Shown one piece after another: positions 16,460 through 24,159 of a stretch of 33,557 nt of DNA (position 1 is the first letter of the stretch; every line of letters starts with the position of its first letter). The position numbers were made by a program, and so were the translations under genes. This DNA is from Bacteroidia bacterium (GTDB taxonomy: Bacteria; Bacteroidota; Bacteroidia; UBA4408): NCBI GenBank assembly GCA_014376525.1, contig JACMRI010000052.1, positions 1 through 33,557 of the forward strand, read 5' to 3'. The notes under the pieces were generated by a model. That model made no database searches, was not told the DNA's origin, and saw nothing but the letters and a program-made list of their open reading frames with translations.

Positions 16460-18007
16460 TTATAGCTCATCAATGTGTTTTAAATAATATTCGGCTTGCT
16501 GTAGTAATGCTGTTTTGGCTTCGGGTTGCATTTTACGCCACACATTATACATCATTCCTATGCGTGGGTTTTTGGCTAACTTAGTTTCGTGCCTATCATA
16601 AAAATTCCAATACAAGCTATTAAACGGGCATGCCTTATCACCTGTTTTTACTGCTTTATTGTAATAACACGTGCCACAGTAGTGACTCATTTTATCTATA
16701 TAAGTAGCCGAACTTACATACGGTTTTGTGCCCACTATACCGCCATCAGCAAATTGGCTCATGCCGCGCGTATTGGTTATTTCTACCCATTGCAAGGCAT
16801 CAATATATATACCCAAATACCATGCATCTACCTCATCGGGGTGCACCCCTGCAAGTAGCGCAAAGTTGCCCGTAATCATAAGGCGTTGTATGTGGTGTGC
16901 ATAGCTATATTTTAACGATTGGTTAATAGCATCTTTAAGGCAATTCATTTTTGTATTACCGGTCCAGTACCAATCGGGTAATTTATCAGTATGTTCAAAA
17001 TAGTTTAATGTGGCATATTCGGGCATTTTAAGCCAATATATACCACGCATATACTCTCTCCAACCTATAATTTGGCGTACAAAACCTTCTAGTTGATTGT
17101 ACTCAATTTCGTTGGGGCGCAACTGCCATTCTTGTATTGCTTTAGTAATAACTTCTTGCGGAGATATTAATTTTACGTTCATAGAAAACGATAAACGAGA
17201 GTGATATAACGACCATTGATTAGGCGCCATAGCGTCTTGAAACGTTCCAAATAATGGCAAACATTCTCTTACAAAAAACTGTAATAACTCTATTGATTGC
17301 GCTCTAGTTACAGGCCATATATAGTTGGCAACATCAATAGTACCAATAGTTTTAACGTTAGTAGCGTGTATAGTAGTTACAATATCAGTTACATCATTAC
17401 TAAAAATTAATGGTTTCGTAGGCACGTGTTTTGGCGGTAGTTTTTTACGGTTTTCGGAATCGTAATTCCATTGCCCTGTAAGAGGGTCTTTACCGTCCAT
17501 TAGCACGTTGTGTTTACGACGCATATTACGATAAAAAGTTTCCATAAGATACATTTTTTTGCCTGCAAACATATCGCCAAGTTCAGTGCGCGTACTCATA
17601 AAATGCTCCGTATCGCATACGGCGTGGGTTATAGCCAGTGTATTGGCAAACGATTTTAAAAGTTGATCTACTCTATACTCATCGGGCAATTGATATTCAA
17701 AATGAGTAAATGTATGCTGTTGTATTAATGCTTCGCAATTTTTATCAAATGCTTGTAAGTTATTTTTATCAGTTAAATTTATGTAAACAACGTTGTGATT
17801 GAGTGCTTTTAACTCTTTGGCAAACGCTCGCATAGCTGCAAAAAAGCCAACTACTTTTTGTATATGATGCTGCGCATAATCGGTTTCGGTTCGCACTTCC
17901 ATTATTGCATAAGTTACACTATTATCAGTACTTTGAAACCACGAATGATTAATATTGAGTTGGTCGCCGAGTATAAGGCGGAGTGTTTTTTTGGTTGTTG
18001 TACTCAT
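16460..18007 (-). CDS. FeS-type bacterial cryptochrome/photolyase (PhrB-like, (6-4) photolyase family)
   Basis: Flavoprotein of the FeS-BCP/CryPro branch. Members studied elsewhere repair (6-4) photoproducts, carry FAD, an iron-sulfur cluster and a lumazine antenna. The N-terminus LRLILGDQLNINHSWF is typical. Four Cys match the [4Fe-4S] ligands of Agrobacterium PhrB (C350, C438, C441, C454 from memory): C356, C444, C447 and C460, with identical spacings of 88, 3 and 13. YCGTCYYN and KACPFNSLYWNFYDRH surround them. At 515 aa the length is usual. It begins 14 bp after the DUF2256 gene and precedes the pterin dehydratase. Confidence 0.93.
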   Translation of the reverse strand: MSTTTKKTLRLILGDQLNINHSWFQSTDNSVTYAIMEVRTETDYAQHHIQKVVGFFAAMRAFAKELKALNHNVVYINLTDKNNLQAFDKNCEALIQQHTFTHFEYQLPDEYRVDQLLKSFANTLAITHAVCDTEHFMSTRTELGDMFAGKKMYLMETFYRNMRRKHNVLMDGKDPLTGQWNYDSENRKKLPPKHVPTKPLIFSNDVTDIVTTIHATNVKTIGTIDVANYIWPVTRAQSIELLQFFVRECLPLFGTFQDAMAPNQWSLYHSRLSFSMNVKLISPQEVITKAIQEWQLRPNEIEYNQLEGFVRQIIGWREYMRGIYWLKMPEYATLNYFEHTDKLPDWYWTGNTKMNCLKDAINQSLKYSYAHHIQRLMITGNFALLAGVHPDEVDAWYLGIYIDALQWVEITNTRGMSQFADGGIVGTKPYVSSATYIDKMSHYCGTCYYNKAVKTGDKACPFNSLYWNFYDRHETKLAKNPRIGMMYNVWRKMQPEAKTALLQQAEYYLKHIDEL

Positions 18008-18021
18008 GTTTTAAATGTTAA

Positions 18022-18162
18022 TTATTGTTTGTTCATACGACACTTGTCGCTACAGTATTTAACCTCGTCCCAGTTGCGTTCCCATTTTTTGCGCCACGCA
18101 AATGGTTTGTTGCAAGTAGCACATATTTTGCTTGGCAGATTTTGTTTTTTTACACCTTTCAT
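18022..18162 (-). CDS. DUF2256 small zinc-ribbon-like protein
   Basis: A 46-aa ORF too short for the supplied track: [20 protein letters not shown], then [20 protein letters not shown] and CRMNKQ. It has two Cys pairs (CATC and CSDKC) around a Trp/Arg-rich core, the hallmark of DUF2256. Members often sit beside photolyase or cryptochrome genes, as here; function unknown, presumably metal and perhaps nucleic-acid binding. The start lies 5 bp after the DUF2071 stop and the stop 14 bp before the FeS photolyase. Tight spacing and the motif make it a confident gene. Confidence 0.9.
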   Translation of the reverse strand: MKGVKKQNLPSKICATCNKPFAWRKKWERNWDEVKYCSDKCRMNKQ

Positions 18163-18167
18163 ATTTA

Positions 18168-18884
18168 TTACATTATTTTGTTACGTTTCCAATTTACACT
18201 AATAGCTGAGCCTTCGGCAATGAATACCGAATTGGGAATAGTATTGGTTAAAAACTCAAATTCGGGACCATACATAGCTTTAAAATCGCATTCAATGTTA
18301 TAATTTACAACTTTATTAACATTCCAACTAGGGTGGTTTATTTTATACTCTTCGGTTACGGTATCGCTTACTTTAGCATAGCCATAATAGTGTTCATATA
18401 TAAACTCTTCATCGCTATTGGCAGTTATTGTAGCACTTTCATTAGTAGCTTCTACGTGTATGGTGTTCCATTTATTATTTACTTGCCACTGATAGGTTAG
18501 CTGTTTATTAACCGCATTACTAGTGTGTGTATGGCGTGTACGCACGCAACTGTAACTTTCGTTGTACAACTTGTTGGCTAACCACGCCACTATTTTGTAA
18601 GGCACAGTTTCATTAATAAAAACAACACCTCGCTTTACTTCATTACCATCTTTTCTGATGACATAAAAACGCAAATTAACTTCTTCAAAAGTTCCCAAAT
18701 AAGGAATAGGGATGTTAAACAATTTACTGTTTTTAAAAATGAAGCCCACCATGCTTACCACTGCCTTGCCATTGCGCATATCTAACTCCACTCCTTTTGG
18801 TAAGTAAGGTTGTAGCAAAGCAGCATCCACCGCATAGTTTACCATTATTATATTTTCCCATTTTGCTTTTAAAAATATAGCCAT
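18168..18884 (-). CDS. DUF2071 (YqjF-like) family protein
   Basis: 238 aa with the DUF2071 pattern: [46 protein letters not shown], then EVNLRFYV and [21 protein letters not shown]. No signal peptide is seen, so it is probably cytosolic. The fold is thought to be related to acetoacetate decarboxylase, but no reaction is established and I assign none. It lies in the photolyase cluster, 19 bp after tspO and 5 bp before the DUF2256 gene. It often travels with photolyase genes in Bacteroidota (from memory). Confidence 0.87.
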   Translation of the reverse strand: MAIFLKAKWENIIMVNYAVDAALLQPYLPKGVELDMRNGKAVVSMVGFIFKNSKLFNIPIPYLGTFEEVNLRFYVIRKDGNEVKRGVVFINETVPYKIVAWLANKLYNESYSCVRTRHTHTSNAVNKQLTYQWQVNNKWNTIHVEATNESATITANSDEEFIYEHYYGYAKVSDTVTEEYKINHPSWNVNKVVNYNIECDFKAMYGPEFEFLTNTIPNSVFIAEGSAISVNWKRNKIM

Positions 18885-18903
18885 AATTTTAATTGTAGTT
18901 AAG

Positions 18904-19374
18904 TTAATTTAAAAACCATATAGCACCATTAAGCACACTAGCAAAGCTAACCCATAGCAAATACGGCACTTGCAGTAGTGCTGCTGTTTTATTTATTTTA
19001 GTAAAAACAACAATCATAGTAACAATGCTTAGCCAAATAAGTAGTATTTCTATAAAGGCTACACCTACCAAGTGAAATTTAAAAAACAAAAAACTCCAAC
19101 AAAAATTTAGTATTAATTGCACCCCAAATATTAACTGCGCACGTTGCAACCACACGTGTTTTGGAGTTTGTAAAATAATATAAAACGATACGCCCATAAG
19201 TATATATAGGGTTGTCCATACTGGTGCAAATAAATAATTAGGCGGATTAAATGACGGTTTGTTTAACACTACAAACCACGTGGTAACGCTTGTGGAAGTG
19301 GCTATTCCGCTAATAGCGCCAACGGCTAAAGGTATGGCTATGCAAGGAAGTAGTTGTTTAAAATTAAGTTTCAT
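18904..19374 (-). CDS. tspO: TspO/MBR family protein
   Basis: Integral membrane protein that binds porphyrins and can degrade protoporphyrin IX under light; bacterial members influence tetrapyrrole and stress responses. Five hydrophobic helices are evident in 156 aa. Signature stretches: VLNKPSFNPPNYLFAPVWTT in helix 1-2, LILNFCWSFLFFK (helix 3), and LLWVSFASVLNGAIWFLN at the C-terminus. It lies between the upstream photolyase (25 bp) and DUF2071 (19 bp). Placement with two photolyases suggests a shared light or oxidative-stress role (inference). Confidence 0.93.
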   Translation of the reverse strand: MKLNFKQLLPCIAIPLAVGAISGIATSTSVTTWFVVLNKPSFNPPNYLFAPVWTTLYILMGVSFYIILQTPKHVWLQRAQLIFGVQLILNFCWSFLFFKFHLVGVAFIEILLIWLSIVTMIVVFTKINKTAALLQVPYLLWVSFASVLNGAIWFLN

Positions 19375-19399
19375 TAGTGTTGTTTTTTAATGTGTATAA

Positions 19400-20953
19400 T
19401 TATATTTCTAAACTTGTTTGTGGGTCTGAGGCCTTAGGTATTGTTAGTTTTTTAGTAGTTCGCTTTCGTGGTGCTGAGTTTGGGTTGCTCACATGCTTTT
19501 GTAATATGCGTTTGCCCTCGGTTTTTACCCCATCTTGTTTTCTAAAACTCCACACTATATCGCTAGCCTGTTTTCGTGTAATTTCGATATCTACTATGGG
19601 TTGCGGATAATCAATACCTATTATACACTTGTAATCTTCTTGTTCCATTGATGTAAGTTTCCAAGGCTCGTGCAGCTGTATTGCAGGTATATTATTTAAC
19701 TCTGGCAACCATTGTTTTATAAATACACCGTCAGTATCGTGTTCTTCGGAGTTTTTTATAGGGTTATAAATGCGTATGGTATTAATGCCCGTAACGCCTG
19801 ATTGCATTTGTAACTGTGGGTAATGTATACCAGGTTCGTAGTCCAAAAACATACGTGCCAAAAAATGTAAGTCTCGCCAATCTTGCCACAAATTAAACAC
19901 AAAAAAAGATACTACCATTGCACGCATTCTAAAGTTAATATAGCCAGTAGCCACCAAGCATCGCATACAAGCATCAACTATGGGTACGCCCGTTAATCCT
20001 TGTTGCCAGGCCGTTATATAAGTTTGGTTACGCGGCTTTATAAGTGCATCGTACGCACTATTTACATTACAAAATTCCATACTGCATTCGTCCTCAAACT
20101 TTTGCATAAAATGGCAATGCCAATGCAAGCGAGATTGAAAATTAGTTATAGCACGTTTGTTTGCATACGGTTCATTGCTTTTTTGTTTGGAATATTGATA
20201 CACCATACGCATACTGATGTTACCGTAAGTTAAGTAGGGAGATAATCTACTACAGCCCTTACGGCTTAGCGCAGGCTTAGATATGTGGCGGCTATAGTTT
20301 ACGTGCCGTTCGGTTATAAAACTATCCATGTAGCGCCATGCCCAATATTCGCCACCATGCTGGAAATTTTTATTGCGTGTTGTAATTTCTTTTAATAGTT
20401 CGTTACCCTTGCACATACTATAAACGTTGGGGTTTAGCGCAAGTATATTCCAATTATCTTCTGCAACTATAGCTGGTGGCAAGCTCATGGTATCGTACCA
20501 ACGCTTGTCCCATTTTAAACGAGATTTTAATTTGCGAACCACACCATGCAGTTGATATTCTTTCCATGTAATACCATTGTTAGCACAAAACTTTTGCATG
20601 GCTATATCTCTATCAAACGTAAGTTGGTTACCTATTTCTTCGTGAGAAAATATAGTATTTATTTCATAATTATTTTCAATAATTGTAAACACATCCACTG
20701 CCTCATTATTAAAAATATATAATTGTGCTTGTAAATTATTTAACTTACCCTGCATATCTTGCAACGATTCGTATACGAAACGCCAATGGCGTATATCGCT
20801 ATCGTGGTGAGCCATTACAGTTGGTTCAAAACAATACAACAACAATATAGGTAATTGGTGCTGTTGTGCATTATACAAAGGCGCATGGTCGGTAAAGCGC
20901 AAGTCTCGCTTAAACCAAACTATATTTATACGCTTTTTGTGTAAATTAGACAC
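19400..20953 (-). CDS. Cryptochrome/photolyase family protein with unusual FAD-pocket residues
   Basis: 517 aa. The N-terminal antenna domain starts [18 protein letters not shown]; the C-terminal FAD domain has [32 protein letters not shown] and [16 protein letters not shown]. Product is likely a DNA photolyase or cryptochrome. Aligned by eye with E. coli photolyase, the stretch FIDGDLAANNGGWQW is replaced by [15 protein letters not shown] (from residue 369). The FAD-proximal Trp382 becomes Leu381 and Asn378 becomes His. I recall the PGIHYPQ variant in other bacterial homologues, so it marks a subfamily and not damage. A basic C-terminal tail (about 35 aa) follows. It is the first gene of the cluster and starts at GTG. 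Confidence 0.9.
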   Translation of the reverse strand: MSNLHKKRINIVWFKRDLRFTDHAPLYNAQQHQLPILLLYCFEPTVMAHHDSDIRHWRFVYESLQDMQGKLNNLQAQLYIFNNEAVDVFTIIENNYEINTIFSHEEIGNQLTFDRDIAMQKFCANNGITWKEYQLHGVVRKLKSRLKWDKRWYDTMSLPPAIVAEDNWNILALNPNVYSMCKGNELLKEITTRNKNFQHGGEYWAWRYMDSFITERHVNYSRHISKPALSRKGCSRLSPYLTYGNISMRMVYQYSKQKSNEPYANKRAITNFQSRLHWHCHFMQKFEDECSMEFCNVNSAYDALIKPRNQTYITAWQQGLTGVPIVDACMRCLVATGYINFRMRAMVVSFFVFNLWQDWRDLHFLARMFLDYEPGIHYPQLQMQSGVTGINTIRIYNPIKNSEEHDTDGVFIKQWLPELNNIPAIQLHEPWKLTSMEQEDYKCIIGIDYPQPIVDIEITRKQASDIVWSFRKQDGVKTEGKRILQKHVSNPNSAPRKRTTKKLTIPKASDPQTSLEI

Positions 20954-21291
20954 AATTATTTTGTTTGATTATTTATTAAATTTACTAAACAATAATACGG
21001 ACTAATTATGAATTAAAAATCTATTTCGCTTGTTATTTACGGTGCTCTATTTTTAATTTTTGCTTTAACTATTATAGTTATAGTTAATATAATTAGTAAG
21101 AGATAACTATTTAGCTGAATATTGAATTTCTTGTGTAAATATTGTTAATCAAGTTTTTTTTTCTTTTATAAAATCAAAACGGATGAGTAATTTAATGTAT
21201 GCTGTTTATGTATTTATAAACAGACTTACTACATTATGTTTTGTAAGAGTTTAAAACTATGTAGCTAAGTGGTTGCCTCCACAATTAGTAA
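20954..21291. other. Intergenic region holding the photolyase-cluster promoter
   Basis: No ORF or RNA gene supported. The minus strand has TAAATTTA (20977-20984), 7 of 8 matches to the -7 box, 24 bp before the photolyase GTG, but no convincing -33 partner. A light-responsive alternative promoter is therefore possible. An 8-bp inverted repeat, CTGTTTAT-N6-ATAAACAG (21202-21223), follows xerD but lacks a U-tract. A run of TATAGTTATAGTTAATAT lies near 21073. Confidence 0.4.
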
Positions 21292-22200
21292 TTACAATTT
21301 GCTTAACGGGTGAAACTGCAGCAAATTACTACGTAGGTACTCGCTATCTAAGTGGGTATATATCTCGGTAGTAATTATACTTGCATGCCCAAGCATCTCT
21401 TGTACGGCACGTATATCTGCACCTCCGTCAATAAGATGTGTGGCAAACGAATGGCGCAATGTATGTGGACTTATCGTTTTTTCAATACCACATTTAGCAG
21501 CACTATCTCGCACAATATAAAATACCATAACACGTGATAGTTGCGCGCCTAGGCGGTTTAAAAACACAATATTATTATGCTTAGGTTGTATAGTTTTTAA
21601 AAACCTGCGTTGGTCGTGCATATACAAAGTAATAAGCTGCATGGCTTCGTTACCAATGGGTACAAGGCGTTGTTTATTGCCTTTGCCTATTACACGTATA
21701 AAACCATCATCAAAAAAAAGGTCGGTAATTTGCAAACTACACAACTCGCTTACACGTAAGCCACAACTATAAAGTGTGGCTATAATGGCTTTGTTGCGAT
21801 GTCCCTCTGCACTACTCAAATCTACACTATCCAACATGGCATTAATTTCGTGTACCTCAAGCGTACTGGGCAGTGTACGTGTAAGACGAGGAGTTTCTAA
21901 TAGTTGTGTAGGGTCGTTATCAATGGTGTTTTCTACCAATAAATATTTATAAAAAGCACGTATACCCGATATAATGCGTGCTTGCGATGCTTGTGCTAAA
22001 TGCGCATTGTTTAAGAAATTTAAAAACTGTACTAAGTGGCTTAGCTTTACGTCTTTGGGTGTTAATGCAGTGTACTTATTAGCCTCACAAAACTGTATAA
22101 ACTTGTGTAAATCGCGCTCATAGCTATCTATAGTATGTTTAGCCATTGATAACTCAAACTGCATATAATACTTAAAATCGTTTATGCTATCGTTCCACAT
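21292..22200 (-). CDS. xerD: Site-specific tyrosine recombinase XerD
   Basis: Resolves chromosome dimers at dif together with XerC and FtsK. The N-terminal SAM-like DNA-binding domain covers residues 1-95 (FELSMAKHTIDSYERDLHKF) and the catalytic domain 105-302. The active residues are visible: Arg in SCGLRVSEL, Lys in GKGNKQRLVPIG, His246-x-x-Arg249 (HTLRHSFATH), His272 in LGHASI and the nucleophile Tyr281 in EIYTHLD. At 302 aa it matches XerD. It lies 33 bp after the phosphatase gene. It is housekeeping, not a mobile-element integrase, since there are no flanking att signs. Confidence 0.93.
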   Translation of the reverse strand: MWNDSINDFKYYMQFELSMAKHTIDSYERDLHKFIQFCEANKYTALTPKDVKLSHLVQFLNFLNNAHLAQASQARIISGIRAFYKYLLVENTIDNDPTQLLETPRLTRTLPSTLEVHEINAMLDSVDLSSAEGHRNKAIIATLYSCGLRVSELCSLQITDLFFDDGFIRVIGKGNKQRLVPIGNEAMQLITLYMHDQRRFLKTIQPKHNNIVFLNRLGAQLSRVMVFYIVRDSAAKCGIEKTISPHTLRHSFATHLIDGGADIRAVQEMLGHASIITTEIYTHLDSEYLRSNLLQFHPLSKL

Positions 22201-22233
22201 TAGTTACTATTTATTTGCAAAGCGTAGAGAATA

Positions 22234-22719
22234 TTAAAGCAATGTACCCGCAATATATTTTGCAATAATATTGTCTGTGGCTTTGTTTAATAATTGATAC
22301 ACGTTTTCAAAACCATCGGCACCACCATAGTAAGGGTCGGGTACTGCTTGGTTGCTGTTAGGGTGTAATTCGTTTAGTATTAGCTTTACTTTACTTTTTT
22401 CTACATCAGTTCTACACATCGCTAGCACAGTTGCGTAGTTGTTGGTGTCCATGGTGTATATCACGTCAAATTGCGCAAGGTCATTTAGCGTTATTTGGCG
22501 GGAACGTAAGTCCGAAATATCTACTTTATGCTTAAGTGCATTATGTTGTGTGCGTACATCAGGAGCTTCGCCGTTATGTAAGCCATTAGTACCAGCCGAA
22601 TCAGTAATTATAGCCAAATTATGTAAACGTATCTTATAACGCAACAAGCCCTCGGCTATTGGGCTACGGCATATATTGCCTAAGCACACCATTAATATTT
22701 TTGTAGTAGATGCAGGCAT
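22234..22719 (-). CDS. Low-molecular-weight protein-tyrosine phosphatase
   Basis: Hydrolyses phosphotyrosine or related phosphoesters; cytosolic. The P-loop C-x5-R is MVCLGNICRSP with Cys12 and Arg18, and the general acid is Asp128 in VPDPYYGG. At 161 aa it has the family length. Such enzymes can act on tyrosine kinases of polysaccharide export or on small arginine/tyrosine phosphates; no kinase or export gene is nearby, so the target is unknown. It starts 6 bp after the 36-aa lipoprotein gene and precedes xerD. Confidence 0.93.
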   Translation of the reverse strand: MPASTTKILMVCLGNICRSPIAEGLLRYKIRLHNLAIITDSAGTNGLHNGEAPDVRTQHNALKHKVDISDLRSRQITLNDLAQFDVIYTMDTNNYATVLAMCRTDVEKSKVKLILNELHPNSNQAVPDPYYGGADGFENVYQLLNKATDNIIAKYIAGTLL

Positions 22720-22725
22720 ACCGCT

Positions 22726-22836
22726 TTAGTGTTTATTGTTGTTGAAATTAGGACAATCGTTACAACGATTTATACTCTTGGCTTTGCAAGCATATATGGT
22801 AATGAGCGCAAGTATTATAAGGGTATATTTTTTCAT
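22726..22836 (-). CDS. 36-aa small lipoprotein, Cys-x-x-Cys-Pro tail
   Basis: Too short for the supplied track. The translation is MKKYTLIILALITIYACKAK then SINRCNDCPNFNNNKH. A Lys-Lys start, a hydrophobic core and a lipobox-like IYAC give a lipoprotein signal, leaving a mature peptide of only 20 residues with a CNDCP motif. The stop is 6 bp before the phosphatase start, indicating co-transcription, and a -7-like box lies 21 bp upstream. I recall very short lipoproteins ending in a Cys-x-x-Cys-Pro in Bacteroidota but know no function; metal or redox binding is a guess. Confidence 0.7.
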   Translation of the reverse strand: MKKYTLIILALITIYACKAKSINRCNDCPNFNNNKH

Positions 22837-22856
22837 TGTATAATTGTTACTTGCTA

Positions 22857-22864
22857 TAAATTTA
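22857..22864 (-). promoter_or_regulatory. Possible -7 box before the small lipoprotein gene
   Basis: TAAATTTA on the minus strand, 7 of 8 matches to TAnnTTTG, 20 bp before the ATG of the 36-aa lipoprotein. No clear -33 element. Confidence 0.35.
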
Positions 22865-22925
22865 CTGTAATTTATCTTATTCTTAACAGTTTTTTTTTAA
22901 GAATAATTTGTAATTAATTAGGTGC

Positions 22926-24092
22926 TTACATTCCCTTACGGCGTTGTTTTTCTTTTATAATTAATGATAGCTCACGTCCTGTTTGTCCTTTTACGCTAGT
23001 GTTTTCTTGTGCACGACGTATAAGGTATGGCACTACTTCACGCACAGGGCCATAAGGCACGTATTTAGCCACGTTATAGCCTGCTGCTGCTAAGTTGTAG
23101 CTTATGTGGTCGCTCATGCCCAAGAGTTGCGAAAAATACACACGTTTGTCGTTATTGGCTATGTTGTGCTTTGCCATTAGTTGCATAAGTGTAATGGCGC
23201 TGTGTTCATTGTGCGAGCCTGCACATATACTTAGCACATCGGCGTTAGTAGCCCAATAGTTAAGGCATTGGTCGTAGAGGTTGTCAGTAGCGTTTTTATC
23301 TGCATTAATGGGCGATGGATAATTGTTTTGCAAAGCTCGGTTACGTTCTTTTTCCATGTATGCGCCGCGTACTAACTTAGCACCTACATAATAATTTTTG
23401 CTACGTGCATCGTTTACTGTTTGTGTTAAATACTGTAAGCGGTCGTGCCTATATAGTTGGTAGGTATTATACACTATGGCACGTTGGGTGTTGTAACGCT
23501 CCATCATAGTATTAGCAAGAGCATCAATAGTGTTTTGTATCCAAGTTTCTTCAGCATCTATAAATACTGGCACATTGTTGTGGTGTGCTCGCTTACATAT
23601 TTCATCTACACGATGCTGTACACGTTCGTATTCGGCTTGTTCGGCGGTGGTAAGCGTTTGATTTTCGTTTACCTTTTCTAGCAACGCAAAGCGAGATATC
23701 CCTGTAACTTTAAACACACTAAATGGGATGTTTTTATCGCCTTTGGCACGGTCTATAGTGGCTATGGTTTCGTGCATGGTTGCATCAAAATCTTCTTCTT
23801 TTGTTTTGCCCTCTACGCTATAATCAAGTATTGTACCTATGTTAAATTTGCCCAATTGAGTAATAGTAGTAGCACATTCGGTAATAGTTTCGCCTCCACA
23901 AAACTGCTTAAATATAGTAGGTTTTATGGCCCATGCAATGGGTATATGCAGGCGTAAAGCTAAATCAGTAAGGCGTGCCGAAATATTTACGACGGTAGAA
24001 TTACTTACGGTTTTAAATAATATATACGAGCGATTAAGGTCGAATACGGTTTTGGAACTAAAGGCAATTTCGGTGTTATCAAATGAAACCAT
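22926..24092 (-). CDS. Proline dehydrogenase (monofunctional)
   Basis: FAD enzyme oxidising proline to pyrroline-5-carboxylate, the first step of proline use. Motifs: NTYQLYRHDRLQYL, GAKLVRGAYMEKERNRA and the C-terminal AAGYNVAKYVPYGPVREVVPYLIRRAQENTS. The track starts at 24167, which gives 25 extra residues (FIIGTVLFKRLYLWYSFHKN) and overlaps aroB. I prefer the ATG at 24092 (388 aa): the protein then begins MVSFDNTEIAF, a usual N-terminus for this family, and a perfect -7 box lies inside the longer version. The P5C dehydrogenase partner is not in the window. Divergent from aroB. Confidence 0.9.
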   Translation of the reverse strand: MVSFDNTEIAFSSKTVFDLNRSYILFKTVSNSTVVNISARLTDLALRLHIPIAWAIKPTIFKQFCGGETITECATTITQLGKFNIGTILDYSVEGKTKEEDFDATMHETIATIDRAKGDKNIPFSVFKVTGISRFALLEKVNENQTLTTAEQAEYERVQHRVDEICKRAHHNNVPVFIDAEETWIQNTIDALANTMMERYNTQRAIVYNTYQLYRHDRLQYLTQTVNDARSKNYYVGAKLVRGAYMEKERNRALQNNYPSPINADKNATDNLYDQCLNYWATNADVLSICAGSHNEHSAITLMQLMAKHNIANNDKRVYFSQLLGMSDHISYNLAAAGYNVAKYVPYGPVREVVPYLIRRAQENTSVKGQTGRELSLIIKEKQRRKGM

Positions 24093-24125
24093 TTTTAAAT
24101 AGCTATTTTTGTGAAATGAATACCA

Positions 24126-24133
24126 CAAATATA
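24126..24133 (-). promoter_or_regulatory. -7 box of proline dehydrogenase
   Basis: TATATTTG on the minus strand, a perfect TAnnTTTG, 33 bp before the ATG at 24092. It would lie within the coding region if the longer start at 24167 were used, so it decides the start. The -33 side is weak. Confidence 0.55.
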
Positions 24134-24159
24134 AACGCTTAAATAATACTGTACCTATA

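Noticed and set aside
18025-18303. Plus-strand ORFs of 92 and 114 aa around the DUF2256 gene
   Set aside because: They are antisense to DUF2256, DUF2071 and the photolyase start; the minus-strand DUF2256 motif is far more convincing.
21292-22200. xerD as integrase of a genomic island
   Set aside because: Sequence and length fit housekeeping XerD; no attachment repeats, tRNA or cargo genes beside it.
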